64,000 bases of DNA from Skeletonema tropicum (taxonomy: Eukaryota; Bacillariophyta; Thalassiosirophyceae; Thalassiosirales; Thalassiosiraceae): the NCBI GenBank assembly GCA_037178625.1, contig CM074133.1, forward strand, positions 3,038,001 through 3,102,000. Direction: 5' to 3'. A program made the translations under genes and the position numbers. Positions 61,811 to 64,000 of the stretch are shown here, in pieces. Within the stretch, counting starts at the first letter, position 1; each line of letters opens with the position of its first letter. Below the pieces are notes generated by a model. That model was not told the origin of the DNA. It saw only the letters and a program-made list of their open reading frames with translations, and did no database searches.

Positions 61811-62375
61811 CCGCGCAAAAAATTGCTCCCTGCAAAAAATTGTTCCAGCGCGCTCTCACGCACAAAAGTAGCTTACAACCATGTCAGCACACCCCCTCCA
61901 CCATGGCCAATAATACACATTCGACAAAAAAGGCGATTGGGAATGCCAAACTAAACACTATCCGAATATAATTATTCCTTGGATGACCTATTTATATCTA
62001 TTCCTCATTGAGTTATCTTCAATTGTTCCTGGGTGATTTTCAACATTTTTACTAGTTAAAATCACTAGGTAAAATCGCCTAAACAACCCATCTGACCCAT
62101 GCTAATTTACCACTTCAGGACGAATACAGCAGTTACAATGTTGACCAGTGGCTCTATCGACAGCCAATAATGTGTGCTATCACATAACACCTGGTTATTC
62201 TAGTGCACAAGTATACCAAGAAACTTACCAGGCTACGGAGTGGATATGTCGACATGGTTGCTAGGAATTTTGTGCGAGTTCGAGTTGGAACTCGTGACTA
62301 AAGTGCTTGCTAATCACTTTTTTTACTAGCGAACTCGGGACCTAAATGCTCCTGGAGCAATTTTTTTGCGCGGTA
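61809..62375. mobile_element. TA-flanked MITE
   Basis: The left end TA|CCGCGCAAAAAATTGCTCC (TIR 61811-61829) and the right end GGAGCAATTTTTTTGCGCGG|TA (TIR 62354-62373) are inverted copies with one extra T. TA on both sides fits Tc1/mariner-type insertion. The interior of about 520 bp is AT-rich and non-coding. Confidence 0.78.
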
Positions 62376-62457
62376 GTTAGGTACTAATTCCTACGTTATA
62401 ATTGTGTAGATTGAGAAGAAACAACCTCCCAAAAGGATTTTCAGCATTTTGCTACCT

Positions 62458-62526
62458 CACTAACTAACTAACTAACTAACGGACTAACGGACATGATATA
62501 CACGCACGCACGCACGCACGCACGCA
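62458..62526. repeat. Microsatellites (ACTA)n and (ACGC)n
   Basis: A CTAA/ACTA run at about 62458-62490 is followed by a (GCAC)n run at about 62503-62528 directly left of element D. Confidence 0.85.
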
Positions 62527-62550
62527 CACGCGCGTCAGTTTAAGTATATA

Positions 62551-62872
62551 GATATTTGCTGTCGGGCTCAGTACCCAAAGGACCTGAAATATCCTTTTTA
62601 AAGGATATTTGCTACTCCGACTTGTTAGTGATTAAAGCTAGCGAGTAGAGTACAGCTCCTTTTGTGTTCCCCTCAAAAACCTGTAGCCCTTCTACTCGAT
62701 AAAGTGACCTAAAGGCCACTCATGGCAATGATATTTACCAACAACGAGGTGCTCATTTGCACGAGGCCTAAGAATATCCTTCAAAAAGGATATTTGCCTC
62801 TCACGTAGAAACATACCAGAGCTCTACGTAAATATCCTTTTAAAAGGATATTTCAAAAAATGGTTGGGATAT
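62551..62872. mobile_element. Four-palindrome element D, left end truncated
   Basis: Same orientation as element B. Palindromes with core ATATCCTTTTAAAAGGATAT are at 62587-62610 (centre differs by one base), 62773-62794 (imperfect centre) and 62830-62853 (perfect). A stub of the first one (GATATTTG) is at 62551. Scaffold landmarks: GGGCTCAGTACCC, ACCTGTAGCCCTTCTACTCG, CACGTAGAAACATACCAGAG and the right end AAAATGGTTGGGATAT. The element therefore has B's scaffold but a completely different palindrome. Confidence 0.88.
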
Positions 62873-63105
62873 AAATAAAGTAATAAATAAGCCTGTCTTT
62901 GCGCGCCCTGGAGCAGGCAACCATGTAGTTTTTGACACCTTGACGCCGAGGGCGGAGGTGCAGAAAAATGGGTTGTGGCAAGGTTGTGGGCTGCAGTCTG
63001 CAAGCCATACCTACCACCTACCATGCAGCACTCTTCTTCTTTCAGAAAAAGGTAGATTCAGATAGATTCAGCTCAATAGTTGTTCTCTAATACACAGCAT
63101 TAAGT
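62873..63105. other. Intergenic / upstream of the last gene
   Basis: No feature recognised beyond presumed promoter sequence. Confidence 0.35.
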
Positions 63106-64000
63106 ATGAACTCGCAATCGCTGGGTTCAGGCGAACTGCCGTCGGGCGCATCAGGATTGGTGTTCCGCTCAATCAAAACGAATGATGCGAACAGCGGACA
63201 AGCAAAGGATTTGCAATTCATGACAGATTCGTTAGAAATCAATGGAAGTGCTGCCGATGATACAAAAGAGGATTCCGAATACAGTGAACCAGACCCAATT
63301 GAATTGACGCAATCTACGCACTCCCTTCTCTTCTCTGAACCAATAAACTCTCTCCCCTTCGCATTCGCCTTAATAATCGTCTTGATGTCCTACACGTGCC
63401 TAATTTTAGCATGCTGGAACAACATGCAAGGCGGATATCAAGGAAATCGTTTAAACGCACCAATGGGCGTCGAAGTAGATGTCCGGATAGCACAATATTT
63501 ATCTCTCGTTATTGGCCTCCTCATGGAGGAAGAGATCCCATCCGCTTTGTATATGCTGAGGCAGATATCCAAGACTTCTTTAATGCAGACAACGCCGCAA
63601 ATAAAATATGGAAAGTTTATATTTGCTGCAATTGTGAGACTGATAATGGGGTACTTCTTCCTAATTAATATGTTTCTAGTGGTGGTGCAAGCCAATGCTG
63701 TCTTGGATATTTTCTACGATGTGATTGCTCTGCAGTTTCTCCAACAATTAGACGATATCTGCTTCACGTTGGCCAAGATGGATGGCTTCGGCAAACGCAT
63801 GAAGAGGGCAACGACACGAAAGTGTTTTTCAGTTGAATATGCAAAGCTGCCGTTTGCTCGTCGGAAGAAATTGAGTGTCTTTGTGAAAGCATTGTACTTG
63901 ATCAATCTCGGGATACTGCTGGTTGGAATGGGAATCATCAATGTCAAACAGGATAAAGGAGACTTCTATTGTGGTTCTATATCGATTGACCTTGGAGATC
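63106..64000 (+). CDS. Multi-pass membrane protein, diatom family, 3' end outside the window
   Basis: An open frame from ATG 63106 runs uninterrupted to the window end (298 codons seen). The first about 85 residues are hydrophilic; then come hydrophobic segments: LPFAFALIIVLMSYTCLILA, QYLSLVIGLLMEE, FIFAAIVRLIMGYFFLINMF with LVVVQANAVLDIFYDVIALQ, and ALYLINLGILLVGMGII. The block FYDVIALQFLQQLDDICFTL followed by AKMDGFGKRMKRAT and a KCFSVEY stretch is characteristic of a widespread diatom membrane-protein family of unknown function. The frame looks fully coding despite being cut. Confidence 0.82.
   Translation, partial: MNSQSLGSGELPSGASGLVFRSIKTNDANSGQAKDLQFMTDSLEINGSAADDTKEDSEYSEPDPIELTQSTHSLLFSEPINSLPFAFALIIVLMSYTCLILACWNNMQGGYQGNRLNAPMGVEVDVRIAQYLSLVIGLLMEEEIPSALYMLRQISKTSLMQTTPQIKYGKFIFAAIVRLIMGYFFLINMFLVVVQANAVLDIFYDVIALQFLQQLDDICFTLAKMDGFGKRMKRATTRKCFSVEYAKLPFARRKKLSVFVKALYLINLGILLVGMGIINVKQDKGDFYCGSISIDLGD

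Noticed and set aside
1..64000. tRNA or rRNA genes
   Set aside because: No cloverleaf-like box A/B pairs or conserved rRNA stretches were recognised by eye; a covariance-model scan would be decisive.

Overview
The window is nuclear DNA from a photosynthetic stramenopile, most likely a centric diatom of the Thalassiosira/Skeletonema/Cyclotella kind. The evidence is: short GT-AG introns (about 76-142 bp); preproteins whose signal peptide is followed by a diatom-type '(A/S)xF' plastid-import motif (Nudix gene, UvrD helicase, CRM protein); a DUF6824 gene; a local expansion of MYND-finger/Sel1-repeat genes; and many low-complexity N/S/D/Q-rich stretches. No rRNA, tRNA, CRISPR array or bacterial operon structure was seen. 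Species-level identity is inference.

Layout. 1-2488 is one arm of a large inverted duplication; the other arm is 50331-53026. Both carry the same two genes, damaged at different places. 3.1-13.7 kb is ordinary gene space: a two-helix membrane protein, a defective hAT transposon with intact ends, a plastid Nudix hydrolase, an ankyrin-methyltransferase fusion, a spliced plastid UvrD-like helicase with three SAP motifs, and a MYND/Sel1 gene. 13.7-21.6 kb is a MYND/Sel1 cluster in which a CRM/YhbY gene plus MYND gene pair was duplicated and the second pair decayed. 16.4-17.9 kb is a TA-flanked inverted-repeat element. 21.8-24.1 kb is a nest of small inverted-repeat elements.

24.4-33 kb holds a coiled-coil protein, a FGGY ribulokinase-type gene that appears spliced to a long repetitive N-terminal region, a membrane-anchored EDR2-C (DUF1336) protein and a DUF676 serine esterase. 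34.6-41.3 kb holds a broken MYND/Sel1 gene, a 4.07-kb DNA transposon with an intact 1109-aa DDE-type transposase, and an ankyrin protein. 41.8-48.4 kb holds an acyltransferase, a glutathione S-transferase and a 1313-aa spliced membrane protein with internal repeats. After the right duplication arm, 53-63 kb is mostly repeats (retroelement remnant, a 2.6-kb TIR element with decayed genes, satellite arrays, palindromic repeats, MITEs), interrupted by a DUF6824 gene. The window ends inside a multi-pass membrane protein.

Most unusual feature: a family of about 345-bp elements (22207-22549, 23800-24147, 62551-62872 and a decayed copy at about 60935-61120). They share one scaffold, and the three better-preserved ones carry a short perfect or near-perfect palindrome at four fixed positions (three plus a stub in the truncated copy). 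The palindrome is nearly the same at all positions within one element but different between elements. I do not know a described system with this layout.
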